A stretch of DNA of 9,434 nucleotides from Candidatus Dormiibacterota bacterium (GTDB lineage Bacteria; Chloroflexota; Dormibacteria; UBA8260; Bog-877), in NCBI GenBank assembly GCA_003164475.1, contig PLTL01000403.1:1-9434 (forward strand), written 5' to 3'. A program made the translations under genes and the position numbers. This document shows, piece after piece, positions 1-6,329 of this stretch (the first letter of the stretch is position 1; every line of letters starts with the position of its first letter). A model generated the notes under the pieces. The model was given only the letters and a program-made list of their open reading frames with translations, ran no database searches and was not told where the DNA came from.

Positions 1-711
1 GACGAGCTGACCCTGGAGATGGTCAGTGATGCCGAGCGTGACTACATGTACTCCGAGTACGCCAGCGACCCGCGGATGAAGCTCAACATCGGAATCCGAC
101 GTCGCTTGGCCCCGCTGCTCGGGAACGGCCGGCGCCAGATGGAGCTGCTCTATGGGCTGCTGCTCTCCCTGCCTGGCACTCCCGTCCTCTATTACGGAGA
201 CGAGATCGGAATGGGTGACAACCTCTACGTCGGGGACCGGGACGGAGTGCGCACCCCGATGCAGTGGAGTGGGGATCGCAATGCCGGCTTCTCCCGGGCC
301 GACTTTGCCCAGCTCTATCTGCCTCCGCTAATGGATCCGCTCTACGGCTACCAGGCCTGCAACGTCGAGCAGCAGCAGCGCACCGAGAGCTCTCTGCTCC
401 AGTGGCTGCGTCGGTTCCTGCGGATCCGCCAGGCGCACCCGGTCTTCGGCCGCGGCACCTTCCAACTGGCTGAAGCAACCAACCCTTCGATCCTCGCGTT
501 CGTGCGATCCTCCGACACTGAGACCATCCTCTGCGTGAACAACCTTTCTCGATTCGCCCAGCCGGTCACGCTGGACATCCGCAAGTTCGCCGGCACAGTC
601 CCGGTAGAGTTGGTGGGCCGGGTGCCCTTCCCGCGGGTGAGGTCGCGTCCCTACCCGCTGACCCTCGGTCCTCATGGCTTCTACTGGCTGCGGCTGGAGG
701 CACAACCATGA
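1..711 (+). CDS. treS: Trehalose synthase (maltose alpha-D-glucosyltransferase), C-terminal part, 5' truncated by window
   Basis: TreS is a cytosolic GH13 enzyme that interconverts trehalose and maltose; in the GlgE pathway it supplies maltose to maltokinase. The reading frame is open from base 1, so the gene starts upstream and only about 236 residues are visible. The window opens on DELTLEM, which in TreS follows Asn-His; its first Asp is the GH13 transition-state stabiliser. The nucleophile and acid/base residues lie outside the window. Family hallmarks follow: INIGIRRRLAPLLGN-like and LLLSLPGTPVLYYGDEIGMG, then GDRDGVRTPMQWS and DRNAGFS. The last ~75 residues look like the C-terminal beta-sandwich (ILCVNNLSRFAQPV ... 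GFYWLRLE). The TGA stop overlaps the ATG of the next gene (ATGA). TreS is fused to maltokinase in many bacteria; here they are separate, as in mycobacteria. Recognition is from memory of family motifs and is strong. Confidence 0.95.
   Translation, partial: DELTLEMVSDAERDYMYSEYASDPRMKLNIGIRRRLAPLLGNGRRQMELLYGLLLSLPGTPVLYYGDEIGMGDNLYVGDRDGVRTPMQWSGDRNAGFSRADFAQLYLPPLMDPLYGYQACNVEQQQRTESSLLQWLRRFLRIRQAHPVFGRGTFQLAEATNPSILAFVRSSDTETILCVNNLSRFAQPVTLDIRKFAGTVPVELVGRVPFPRVRSRPYPLTLGPHGFYWLRLEAQP
696..700 (+). promoter_or_regulatory. Ribosome binding site of mak
   Basis: A perfect GGAGG lies seven bases before the ATG at 708 and inside the last codons of treS. It fixes the maltokinase start at the ATGA overlap and suggests that the two genes are translated from one message. 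Confidence 0.75.
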
Positions 712-2255
712 GCGAGGCACCTCGGCTCTCAGATCTGGCCGATATCGAGTCGGTGCTGGCCGCCGGCCTGGCCCAAGAGCGCTGGTTCGCCGACAAGGAC
801 CGCCCCATGCAAAGGCTGGAGGTCCAGGAGACCTTCTGGGTCCGGCGGGAGGTCCCGGGGCTGGCCGTCGTCCTAGTGCAGGCCCACTTCGACGGCGGGC
901 CCCCGGCCACCTACCAACTGGTCCTGGGACTGCGCCCCTGGGACCGCCGTCTGCCCCGGGCGGTGAGGTCGGCGGCCGTGCGGGTGCCGGTCCTACCCGG
1001 AGCCCCCGCGGCGGGTGGGCCTACGTGGGCTGTTTATGACGCTTTCACGGACCCGGTCCTAAGCTCTCAGTTCCTGCGGTCGCTCGCGGACAGCCGCACC
1101 GTCTCTGGCGACGGGTCCGACCGGCTCCATTTCCGTCTCCTCCATCCGCCGCTGGCAATCCGTCCCGGGCTTGAGCCGCGACCCTCTGCTCCGAGGGACG
1201 AGAGCCAGTCCACAGTCCTCTACGGGGAGGAGATCCTGATCAAGGTCCTGCGACGGATCTGGCCGGGGGTCAGCCCCGAGGTTGAGTTGCTGGAGGCCCT
1301 GGACAAGGTCGGATTCAGGGGGATCGCCCGACCTCTGGGCATGGTTGAGGCGACCTTGGACGGAGCCAGCGCCCCGCTGGCGGTGGCACAGACCTACCTG
1401 CGCAATGGCACCGACGGCTTCTCCTTGGCGCTCACCTCTCTACGCGACCTCTACAGCGACCTGCTTATCGATGCAGACGGAGCTCTCCCACTGCCATCCG
1501 ACTGCCGGCAGGCCGTGGAGCACCAGGGGGGCTCGTTCGCCGGAGCGGCCGCAGCGATCGGGACCCTCACTGCCGAGATGCACCTGGCACTCGCCCGGCT
1601 CAGGGGCAGCCCCGAGCTCGAGGCCGGTCCCCTCACTCGCGACGACCTCCAGGGGATCGCCGCCGAGATCGATTCCTCCGTGGAGAAGCTTCTGGCCCTC
1701 GCCGATGCCCGCCTGGAGCCCCTCGCGGTTCACGCCACCGTGCTTCACGATCTGGCTCGCCAGGTGATCGCCTTGGAGCCCTCCGGTGCCGCCATCCGCA
1801 TCCACGGTGACTACCACCTGGGCCAGCTTCTGATGACCGACTCGGGCTGGCACGCGCTGGACTTCGAGGGGCGGCCCTCCGTCCCGATTGCGGCCAGGCG
1901 GCGCCGGCACAGTCCCATCCGGGATCTGGCGGGCATGCTCCGCTCCTTCGATTACGCCGCCTCGGTGGCGCTGAGGCAGCAGGTCAACTCCGCCGATGTG
2001 AGTGCGGCCAGCCTGGCGCCGTTCGGCCGCGCTTGGTCAGCGCTCGCCAGAGAGGCCTTCATGCATCGCTACCTGGCCCTCACGGCAGGGAGCGGGCTCT
2101 TGCCAGATGACGCCGCCGCCAGGGACTTGCTGCTCACCACACTCCAAGCAGGACAGGCGCTCTACGAGATCGATTACGAGCTGCGGAACCGGCCAGACTG
2201 GGTCGCCATCCCGCTTGAGGGAATGGCTCGCCTGCTCAATTCCGACCCTGGCTAA
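708..2255 (+). CDS. mak: Maltokinase (ATP:maltose 1-phosphotransferase)
   Basis: Maltokinase phosphorylates maltose to maltose 1-phosphate, the donor used by GlgE to extend alpha-1,4-glucan. The protein has 515 residues, somewhat longer than the ~455 of mycobacterial Mak. Near the N-terminus ERWFADKDRP (about residues 24-33) matches the RWF-x-x-K signature of the N-terminal cap domain of maltokinases. ILIKVLRRI carries the probable ATP-binding lysine K179. The kinase core has the Brenner-type loop IHGDYHLGQLL (365-375, D368 as catalytic base) and the metal-binding ALDFEG (383-388, D385). These are followed by the maltokinase-typical arginine run and SPIRDLAGMLRSFDYA (402-417). The start is the ATG in the 4-base ATGA overlap with treS, backed by a good GGAGG. 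Gene order treS-mak matches mycobacterial Rv0126-Rv0127. The function assignment is firm; GlgE itself is not in the window. Confidence 0.93.
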   Translation: MSEAPRLSDLADIESVLAAGLAQERWFADKDRPMQRLEVQETFWVRREVPGLAVVLVQAHFDGGPPATYQLVLGLRPWDRRLPRAVRSAAVRVPVLPGAPAAGGPTWAVYDAFTDPVLSSQFLRSLADSRTVSGDGSDRLHFRLLHPPLAIRPGLEPRPSAPRDESQSTVLYGEEILIKVLRRIWPGVSPEVELLEALDKVGFRGIARPLGMVEATLDGASAPLAVAQTYLRNGTDGFSLALTSLRDLYSDLLIDADGALPLPSDCRQAVEHQGGSFAGAAAAIGTLTAEMHLALARLRGSPELEAGPLTRDDLQGIAAEIDSSVEKLLALADARLEPLAVHATVLHDLARQVIALEPSGAAIRIHGDYHLGQLLMTDSGWHALDFEGRPSVPIAARRRRHSPIRDLAGMLRSFDYAASVALRQQVNSADVSAASLAPFGRAWSALAREAFMHRYLALTAGSGLLPDDAAARDLLLTTLQAGQALYEIDYELRNRPDWVAIPLEGMARLLNSDPG

Positions 2256-2280
2256 CCTCGTATCGGCTCAGAGGATCCCT

Positions 2281-2318
2281 AGGTGCGTGCGCCCCAACGG
2301 AACGAGTCTCCCGCACCT
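2281..2318. terminator. Inverted repeat between convergent mak and LysM gene (possible terminator)
   Basis: AGGTGCG (2281-2287) and CGCACCT (2312-2318) form a perfect 7-bp inverted repeat around a 24-base loop, in the 88-base gap between two convergent genes. GAGG just upstream (2271-2274) and CCTC just downstream (2319-2322) could extend it across a bulge. There is no run of T after it on either strand and the loop is long, so a terminator role rests mainly on position. Confidence 0.3.
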
Positions 2319-2343
2319 CCTCTCCGACTTGCCCAGATCCCTC

Positions 2344-2676
2344 TCAGGCCGGCGGTAGCACAAGCCGCTCGCCAGGGGTGATCACGGCACCATGCAGCGA
2401 GTTGGCCGCTTCGATAGCGCTGATTGCGGCTCGGGGATCGGTCTGGGGATAGTGCTGACTCGCGATCGACCACAGGGTCTGCCCCGGCCGGACCACGACT
2501 GAAGGCCCCGCCCACCCGGAGGTGCCCAGCACGGCCTGCATCATGACCGCACCGATCAGTGCGGTCAGCACCAGCAGCTTCGCCAGCAGGCGCAGCCCGG
2601 GCCGCCCCCCTCGGCCAGCGATCCGCCGGGTCGGGGTAATGGGACGTGGTCCTCGGGATTCGACTCGCTCGTACAT
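2344..2676 (-). CDS. Small membrane-anchored LysM protein, probable SOS-induced division inhibitor (YneA/Rv2719c-like)
   Basis: A 110-residue protein with a short basic N-terminus, one hydrophobic helix (about residues 28-50, LRLLAKLLVLTALIGAVMMQ) and one C-terminal LysM domain (about 60-108, VVRPGQTLWSIASQHYP ... ITPGERLVLP). LysM binds peptidoglycan, so the protein should sit in the membrane with its LysM domain outside. Size and layout match YneA of Bacillus (about 103 residues, next to lexA), and the domain content matches mycobacterial Rv2719c. Both are LexA-controlled and delay septation during SOS. Here the promoter contains a perfect SOS box and lexA lies 1.7 kb away, which supports the same role. 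The ATG at 2676 was chosen because the predicted transcript starts one to three bases before it, as in leaderless actinobacterial genes. The LysM and membrane calls are firm; the division role is inferred. Confidence 0.82.
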   Translation of the reverse strand: MYERVESRGPRPITPTRRIAGRGGRPGLRLLAKLLVLTALIGAVMMQAVLGTSGWAGPSVVVRPGQTLWSIASQHYPQTDPRAAISAIEAANSLHGAVITPGERLVLPPA

Positions 2677-2682
2677 CTGTTC
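2671..2682. promoter_or_regulatory. Second, imperfect SOS box over the LysM gene start codon
   Basis: On the minus strand this reads GAAC-AGAT-GTAC, one mismatch from GAAC-N4-GTTC. It covers the predicted transcription start and the ATG. Its centre is 22 bases from the perfect box, close to two helical turns, so two LexA dimers could bind the same DNA face. The start codon is part of the half-site, so the match could be partly chance. Confidence 0.5.
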
Positions 2683-2713
2683 GTATTATGGGGAACAGCT
2701 GTTCGATTGTCAA
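2677..2713 (-). promoter_or_regulatory. Sigma70-type promoter of the LysM gene
   Basis: Read on the minus strand, a perfect -35 TTGACA (2713-2708) is followed by a 17-base spacer and a -10 CATAAT (2690-2685, five of six consensus bases). This is the best promoter in the window. The expected start of transcription falls about 2677-2679, directly before the ATG at 2676, so the mRNA would be leaderless or nearly so. Confidence 0.8.
2693..2704. promoter_or_regulatory. SOS box (LexA operator), perfect palindrome
   Basis: GAACAGCTGTTC is a perfect 12-bp palindrome and an exact match to the Gram-positive LexA operator GAAC-N4-GTTC; the flanks extend it to CGAAC on the minus strand. It sits inside the 17-base spacer of the LysM gene promoter, so bound LexA would block RNA polymerase. 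Confidence 0.88.
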
Positions 2714-3457
2714 GGTCATCCGCCAGAGGTGCGTGCTGTGGTGACGGCTCACGGACGCGCCCCATACCCTCTCAGTCACCGTGCGGCCTGACACGGCGGG
2801 AGTCGCCGAGGACGGCTTGGCTGGACTCGCCAGCGATCTGACGCCAGCGCAGCTGTTCTTTGCCGGGTCGTCGGGGTGAACTATCAGGCCGACCGTCGTC
2901 CCGAGCGCCAGCCTACGAAGGATGGCCACCCCGTACGGGCCACGGGCACCCGCAGCCACTCCCCGCTCACCCTCACCAGCCTCCTGAACGGACAGCCGGC
3001 ACTGGGAGCGGCGGTCGGGGGCGCCATGGCCGTGGAGTGGAGATTGCCAGCGGAGGGGGACCCCGAGGTACCGGCCCGAGGGCCTCACAGTCGCGGTCGC
3101 AGCGATGCTGGTCTCAACCGAGCTCTTGCCGGGCTAGCTTGGCCGACCAGGAAAGCAGGCACCAGCGCCGCCTCGGCCGCACTCAGAGCGACCCGCTCGG
3201 ACCAGCGGCGGACAGGTCGAAGTCCTTCGTCGTGCTGGCCGGGCGAGTACTCCCCGGTGGGCTTCAGCGGGCCATCGTCCCAGCCCGCGATGAGAAGAAC
3301 CTCGGCGCTGGCGCGGCCTTTTCCCGGAAGAGGGGATGCCACCGCCAGCGGTGGGTCGCCCGGCCCCAACAACTCCCCGCGGACCCTCCCCGGGCAGCGC
3401 TGCGCCTTCGCTTGCTTGGTAGAGGCATCGCCTCAGATGGCTCCTTGGCAAGCCCTC
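2714..3457. other. Intergenic stretch of about 740 bases with no convincing gene
   Basis: Between the LysM promoter and the stop of the phosphodiesterase gene, all six frames contain only arginine/proline/serine-rich translations typical of random reading of G+C-rich DNA. I recognised no protein family, tRNA, rRNA or repeat. The best coding candidate is a weak minus-strand ORF at 3085-3372, listed separately. The interval may hold a decayed gene or an unrecognised RNA. Confidence 0.55.
3085..3372 (-). CDS. Doubtful small ORF or gene remnant
   Basis: A 95-residue frame starting at a TTG, lying downstream of the phosphodiesterase on the same strand; the frame is open up to 3432 without another clear start. 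The middle part (AEVLLIAGWDDGPLKPTGEY) looks more protein-like than other frames here. The C-terminus is low in complexity and arginine-rich. By hand count, about 70% of codons end in G or C. No family was recognised. It could be a short real gene, the eroded end of a lost one, or chance. Confidence 0.2.
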   Translation of the reverse strand: MLGPGDPPLAVASPLPGKGRASAEVLLIAGWDDGPLKPTGEYSPGQHDEGLRPVRRWSERVALSAAEAALVPAFLVGQASPARARLRPASLRPRL

Positions 3458-4189
3458 TCACGCCCGCGGCCGCTGGAGCAGGCTGCGCAGCTCGAGCGCC
3501 AACTCTGCCCGGTCGGTCACCACTCCCCAGACGGCGTCGCAGGCGAGCCACCGCCTCAGCACCCGGGGCCCGTTCACCGTCCAGGGCAGCAGCTCAAGCC
3601 CGGCCCCGCGGGCGTGGACAATGAGTTGTTCGCGCAGGAGACGGTGGTGCAGAGCCAGATGGGTCGCCCCCACCGAGCTGGCGGCCTGGACCGGGTCATG
3701 CTCTCCCCCACGACCCAAGGGCCGGGCCCAGATCAATCCCAGTCTGACGTTGAGGTCCAGGGCCCGGAGCTCACCCACCACCTTGGTCGAGAAGGAGGAG
3801 AGGAGTACCAACCCGGGCAGGGCCTGCCTTCGAACCACCTCAGACACCTCGGCCACGCACTCCGAGTCCTTCAACTCTAGGTCGATACCGATTCGACCGC
3901 GGGTCAGATCCAGGACCTCCTCCAGCCTGGGGACCGGCCTGCCGATGAGTTCAACCACTTCGCGATGGGTCAGGGAGTGGATGGAGCGTCCCTGTACCAC
4001 TCCGTCATGGAGCACTATTAGCTCCCCCGACCCGCACCTCCACACGTCGAACTCCACCATGTCTGCCCCCAGCCCCACCGCGCCCTCGAAGGCAGCCAGG
4101 GTGTTCTCCGGGGCGATCCCCCAGGCTCCCCGGTGAGCGACCACAAGCGGCGTCAACTGAGCGACCTGGCCGAGGTGATCACCAGTCAC
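3458..4189 (-). CDS. Glycerophosphodiester phosphodiesterase (GDPD family)
   Basis: GDPD enzymes hydrolyse glycerophosphodiesters (deacylated phospholipids) to sn-glycerol 3-phosphate and an alcohol, using a TIM-barrel and a divalent metal. The catalytic signature is complete: VVAHRG, then APENTLAAF, then GADMVEFDV with the metal-binding Glu and Asp, then VLHDG. These are followed by PRLEEVLDL, the GIDLELK strand and the late LLPWTVN and GVVTD motifs. There is no signal peptide, so it is probably cytosolic. The start is uncertain. The frame is open to an ATG at 4315, but that would add 42 unconserved, low-complexity residues and overlap the lexA -10. I used the GTG at 4189 (243 residues); a TTG at 4156 with a weak AGG before it would put HRG about eight residues from the start, as is usual. 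No good Shine-Dalgarno decides this. Substrate is unknown. Confidence 0.88.
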   Translation of the reverse strand: MTGDHLGQVAQLTPLVVAHRGAWGIAPENTLAAFEGAVGLGADMVEFDVWRCGSGELIVLHDGVVQGRSIHSLTHREVVELIGRPVPRLEEVLDLTRGRIGIDLELKDSECVAEVSEVVRRQALPGLVLLSSFSTKVVGELRALDLNVRLGLIWARPLGRGGEHDPVQAASSVGATHLALHHRLLREQLIVHARGAGLELLPWTVNGPRVLRRWLACDAVWGVVTDRAELALELRSLLQRPRA

Positions 4190-4276
4190 CTCTGCAGAAG
4201 TGGCGGCCGCGCCCGCTGGACGGCTGGCCTCGGCGCAGCACCAGATCTCCCCGAAGGCGGCTCGCCCCCTTGAAGC

Positions 4277-4288
4277 GAACAGCCGTTT
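4277..4288. promoter_or_regulatory. Probable LexA box 1 upstream of lexA
   Basis: GAACAGCCGTTT differs from GAAC-N4-GTTC only at the last base. It is nearly the same sequence as the perfect LysM-gene box (CGAACAGCYGTTYG in both). It overlaps the start of the proposed -35, a position suited to autorepression. Confidence 0.6.
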
Positions 4289-4315
4289 GCACCGGGGCCT
4301 CGTTGGTGCTACCAT
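4287..4315 (+). promoter_or_regulatory. Probable lexA promoter
   Basis: TTGCAC (4287-4292), a 17-base spacer and TACCAT (4310-4315) fit the loose actinobacterial TTGNNN-N17-TANNNT pattern. Transcription would start near 4322, giving a leader of about 60 bases. Support comes mostly from the spacing and from the two LexA boxes that flank it. Confidence 0.5.
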
Positions 4316-4322
4316 CTTGATC

Positions 4323-4334
4323 GATCATTTGTTC
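4323..4334. promoter_or_regulatory. Probable LexA box 2 upstream of lexA
   Basis: GATC-ATTT-GTTC has one mismatch to GAAC-N4-GTTC and lies at the predicted transcription start of lexA, about 48 bases before the start codon. Together with box 1 it brackets the promoter, as expected for autoregulated lexA. Confidence 0.5.
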
Positions 4335-4366
4335 TGGGGCCGGGCGACGCAAAGCTGGGCCCCGTC

Positions 4367-4374
4367 GAAGGGAG
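4367..4374 (+). promoter_or_regulatory. Ribosome binding site of lexA
   Basis: GAAGGGAG ends seven bases before the ATG at 4382. It supports that ATG, which also matches the usual LexA N-terminus (L-x-x-R-Q-x-x-I-L). Confidence 0.65.
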
Positions 4375-4381
4375 CCGTCAG

Positions 4382-5020
4382 ATGCCCGAAGGCCTCCATC
4401 CGCGCCAGCAGGAAATCCTCGACTACCTGCGATCCCGCAGCCGTGACGGCGCCTACCCACCGTCGGTCCGAGAGATTGGGCGGGCGGTGGGACTGAGTTC
4501 GAGTTCGACCGTCCAGAATCATCTCAATCTCCTGGAGCGCCGGGGACTCATCCGCCGCGACCCCACCAAGTCTCGGACGGTGCTCCTCACCGACTTCACC
4601 CCGGCTTCGCGCCAATTGTCGCAATCCCACTGGCTACCGCTGGTTGGCCAGGTCGCGGCCGGTGCTCCCCTGCTCGCCGAGCAGAACATCGAGGATCGCA
4701 TCGCCGTCGGCCCGGAGATCGCCGGTGGGGACGACTCCTTCCTGCTGCGGGTGAGGGGCGACAGCATGACCGGTGATGGCATCTTCGATGGTGACCTTGT
4801 CGTGGTCAAGCCCAACTGTGACGTGCCCAATGGGAGCATGGCCGTGGTCCGGGTGGAGAATCCGGCCACCGGTGAGGGCGAAGTCACAGTCAAACGGATC
4901 TATCGAGAGCAGGGCCACCTCCGGCTCCAGCCATCCAACGATGCCTATGCCCCGCTGATCGTCACCGAAGCGGAGCTGGAGGGCAAGGTGGTCGCCGTCA
5001 TCCGGGTACTCGGTCCGTAG
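4382..5020 (+). CDS. lexA: LexA repressor, SOS response regulator
   Basis: LexA represses DNA-damage genes and is inactivated by RecA-stimulated self-cleavage. The 212-residue length is typical. The N-terminal winged helix-turn-helix covers about residues 5-68 (RQQEILDYL ... PPSVREIGRAVGLSSSSTVQNHLNLLERRGLIRR). The cleavage site is intact: VGQVAAGAP at 88-96, scissile bond A93-G94. The catalytic dyad is S128 (VRGDSMTGDGI) and K171 (VTVKRIY). The C-terminal S24 peptidase fold ends in GKVVAVIRVL. A good Shine-Dalgarno and two near-consensus LexA boxes precede the gene, so autorepression is likely. It is divergent from the phosphodiesterase gene and convergent with hflX, with only 22 bases between stops. 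A perfect box upstream of the LysM gene points to a local regulon. Confidence 0.97.
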   Translation: MPEGLHPRQQEILDYLRSRSRDGAYPPSVREIGRAVGLSSSSTVQNHLNLLERRGLIRRDPTKSRTVLLTDFTPASRQLSQSHWLPLVGQVAAGAPLLAEQNIEDRIAVGPEIAGGDDSFLLRVRGDSMTGDGIFDGDLVVVKPNCDVPNGSMAVVRVENPATGEGEVTVKRIYREQGHLRLQPSNDAYAPLIVTEAELEGKVVAVIRVLGP

Positions 5021-5045
5021 CTAGGGCCGGCCGGTCGGCTGGCTA
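5018..5045. terminator. Hairpin at the convergent lexA/hflX stops
   Basis: TAGC (5018-5021) pairs with GCTA (5042-5045), and inside it GCCG pairs with CGGC around a six-base loop, with small internal mismatches. The structure spans both stop codons and could act in both directions. No T-run follows on either strand, so this is a weak terminator call. Confidence 0.35.
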
Positions 5046-6329
5046 CTTGTCCGCCTCATCCCGGCCCATGGTCTGGACCATCGACTCCGGGAGTCGCCCG
5101 CGAACCCGGATCCCGTCGCTGGTGAAATCCTCAGCCTCGACCACGCCGTAGCGGCGCCACCTGGACAGGGCAGCCCAGTTGTCATAGGCGATCACGGTCT
5201 CCACCGGCAGCATGTCGCGGACCAGGGCCTCGCCAATGGCAGACCGAAGTGAGTCCAGTCCTTCTCCGCTCACTGCGCTCACGGAGACGACATCCAGGTA
5301 GGGGGTCCGCTGCAAGGTGCTGAGTCGCCTGCGACTGTCCGGGGAGCAAAGATCCACCTTGCTAATTGCGAGGAGGATCGGCCGGTCCTCGAGCTCGAGC
5401 TCCCGGAGGGTGCTGTGGACGGTCTCCAGCCGCTTCTCGGCGCCGGCCCGGCTCGCGTCCAGCACATGGACCAGGAGGTCCGCTTCCGCAAGCTCCTCCA
5501 GAGTGGCATGGAACGCGGCTACCAATTCGTGGGGCAGCTTCTGAATGAAGCCCACGGTGTCCACCAGCAGGCATGGCTGACCCAGAGGCAGCCGCACCGC
5601 CCTAGTGGTCGGGTCCAGAGTGGCAAAGAGCTGGTTCTCCGTCAGAGCCCCGCCCTCAGTCAGAGCGTTGAGCAGGGTGGACTTGCCAGCGTTGGTGTAG
5701 CCAACTAGCGCAACCGTCCGAAAGGGCAGGCGACGGCGACTCTCCCGGTGCAGCGAGCGCTCGTCCTCGAGCTGGGACAGCTCCTTCTGGAGTGACCGGA
5801 GACGGTTTCGAATCCGGCGCCGGTCACTCTCCAGCTTCTGCTCGCCTGGACCTCTGGTCCCAATGCCACCCCCCAGGCGAGACAGTCCCTCGGTGCTGGC
5901 GAGTCTTGGCAGGAGATGCTCCAGCTGGGCCACCTCCACCTGGATCCTGCCCTCTCGAGACCGGGCGTGCTGGGCGAAGATGTCAAGGATCAGGCCGGTG
6001 CGGTCGACGATCGGCACTTCCAACTCCCGCTCCAGATTCCGCTGCTGGCGTGGTGAGAGGTCATCGTTGGTGATGAGCAGGCCGAACCCCAGGCTCTCCC
6101 TGAGCGCCCGCAGTTCAGCTATCTTGCCGCTCCCGAAGAAGAGCGACGGGTCGACCTGAGGGCGCTTCTGGACGTCGGACCCCACCACCTCGGCACCGGC
6201 TGTCCGTGCCAGCTCGCGGAGCTCGTCCATCTCCAGCTCCACCTGGTTGAGGGCCCGCTCCGAGGGCACCCAGCCGAGCAGAAAGGCCCGCTCCCGATCG
6301 CTCCGAAGAGACTCGTCGAATACTCTCAA
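5043..6329 (-). CDS. hflX: GTPase HflX
   Basis: HflX is a cytosolic ribosome-binding GTPase that splits stalled or stress-arrested 70S ribosomes. With the start used here it has 428 residues. The N-terminal HflX domain includes DPSLFFGSGKIAEL (about 60-73) and the glycine-rich signature RLGGGIGTRGPGEQKLESD (151-169), followed by a coiled-coil-like helix (170-200). The G domain has G1 GYTNAGKST (210-218), G2 Thr in ATLDPTTR, G3 DTVGF (257-261), an unusual G4 SKVD (323-326) where NKxD is expected, and G5 SAVSG. The frame is open 60 codons further upstream into miaA, but that extension reads as shadow sequence. The TTG at 6329 overlaps the miaA TGA and has AGGGG five bases before it. The C-terminal domain ends about residue 428. 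It is the last gene of the minus-strand cluster. Confidence 0.95.
   Translation of the reverse strand: MRVFDESLRSDRERAFLLGWVPSERALNQVELEMDELRELARTAGAEVVGSDVQKRPQVDPSLFFGSGKIAELRALRESLGFGLLITNDDLSPRQQRNLERELEVPIVDRTGLILDIFAQHARSREGRIQVEVAQLEHLLPRLASTEGLSRLGGGIGTRGPGEQKLESDRRRIRNRLRSLQKELSQLEDERSLHRESRRRLPFRTVALVGYTNAGKSTLLNALTEGGALTENQLFATLDPTTRAVRLPLGQPCLLVDTVGFIQKLPHELVAAFHATLEELAEADLLVHVLDASRAGAEKRLETVHSTLRELELEDRPILLAISKVDLCSPDSRRRLSTLQRTPYLDVVSVSAVSGEGLDSLRSAIGEALVRDMLPVETVIAYDNWAALSRWRRYGVVEAEDFTSDGIRVRGRLPESMVQTMGRDEADK

Noticed and set aside
264..473. Several small ORFs overlapping treS and mak on either strand
   Set aside because: Shadows of the strongly conserved TreS and Mak frames, with no motifs of their own.
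2847..2858. GCGCAGCTGTTC as another SOS box
   Set aside because: Only the right half-site fits; the left half has two mismatches and there is no gene or promoter beside it.
2279..3088. Minus-strand 269-codon frame covering the LysM gene and the region upstream
   Set aside because: It is out of frame with the LysM protein, which has a motif, promoter and operator; the translation shows no domain.
2714..3457. tRNA or CRISPR in the intergenic stretch
   Set aside because: No T-loop-like GGTTCGANNCC with a matching acceptor stem was seen, and no direct repeats at regular spacing.
2876..3880. Long plus-strand open frames (334 and 254 codons) across 2860-3880
   Set aside because: Proline/arginine/serine-rich with no family motif; the right half is antisense to the clear GDPD gene. 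Open frames of this kind are common by chance in G+C-rich DNA.
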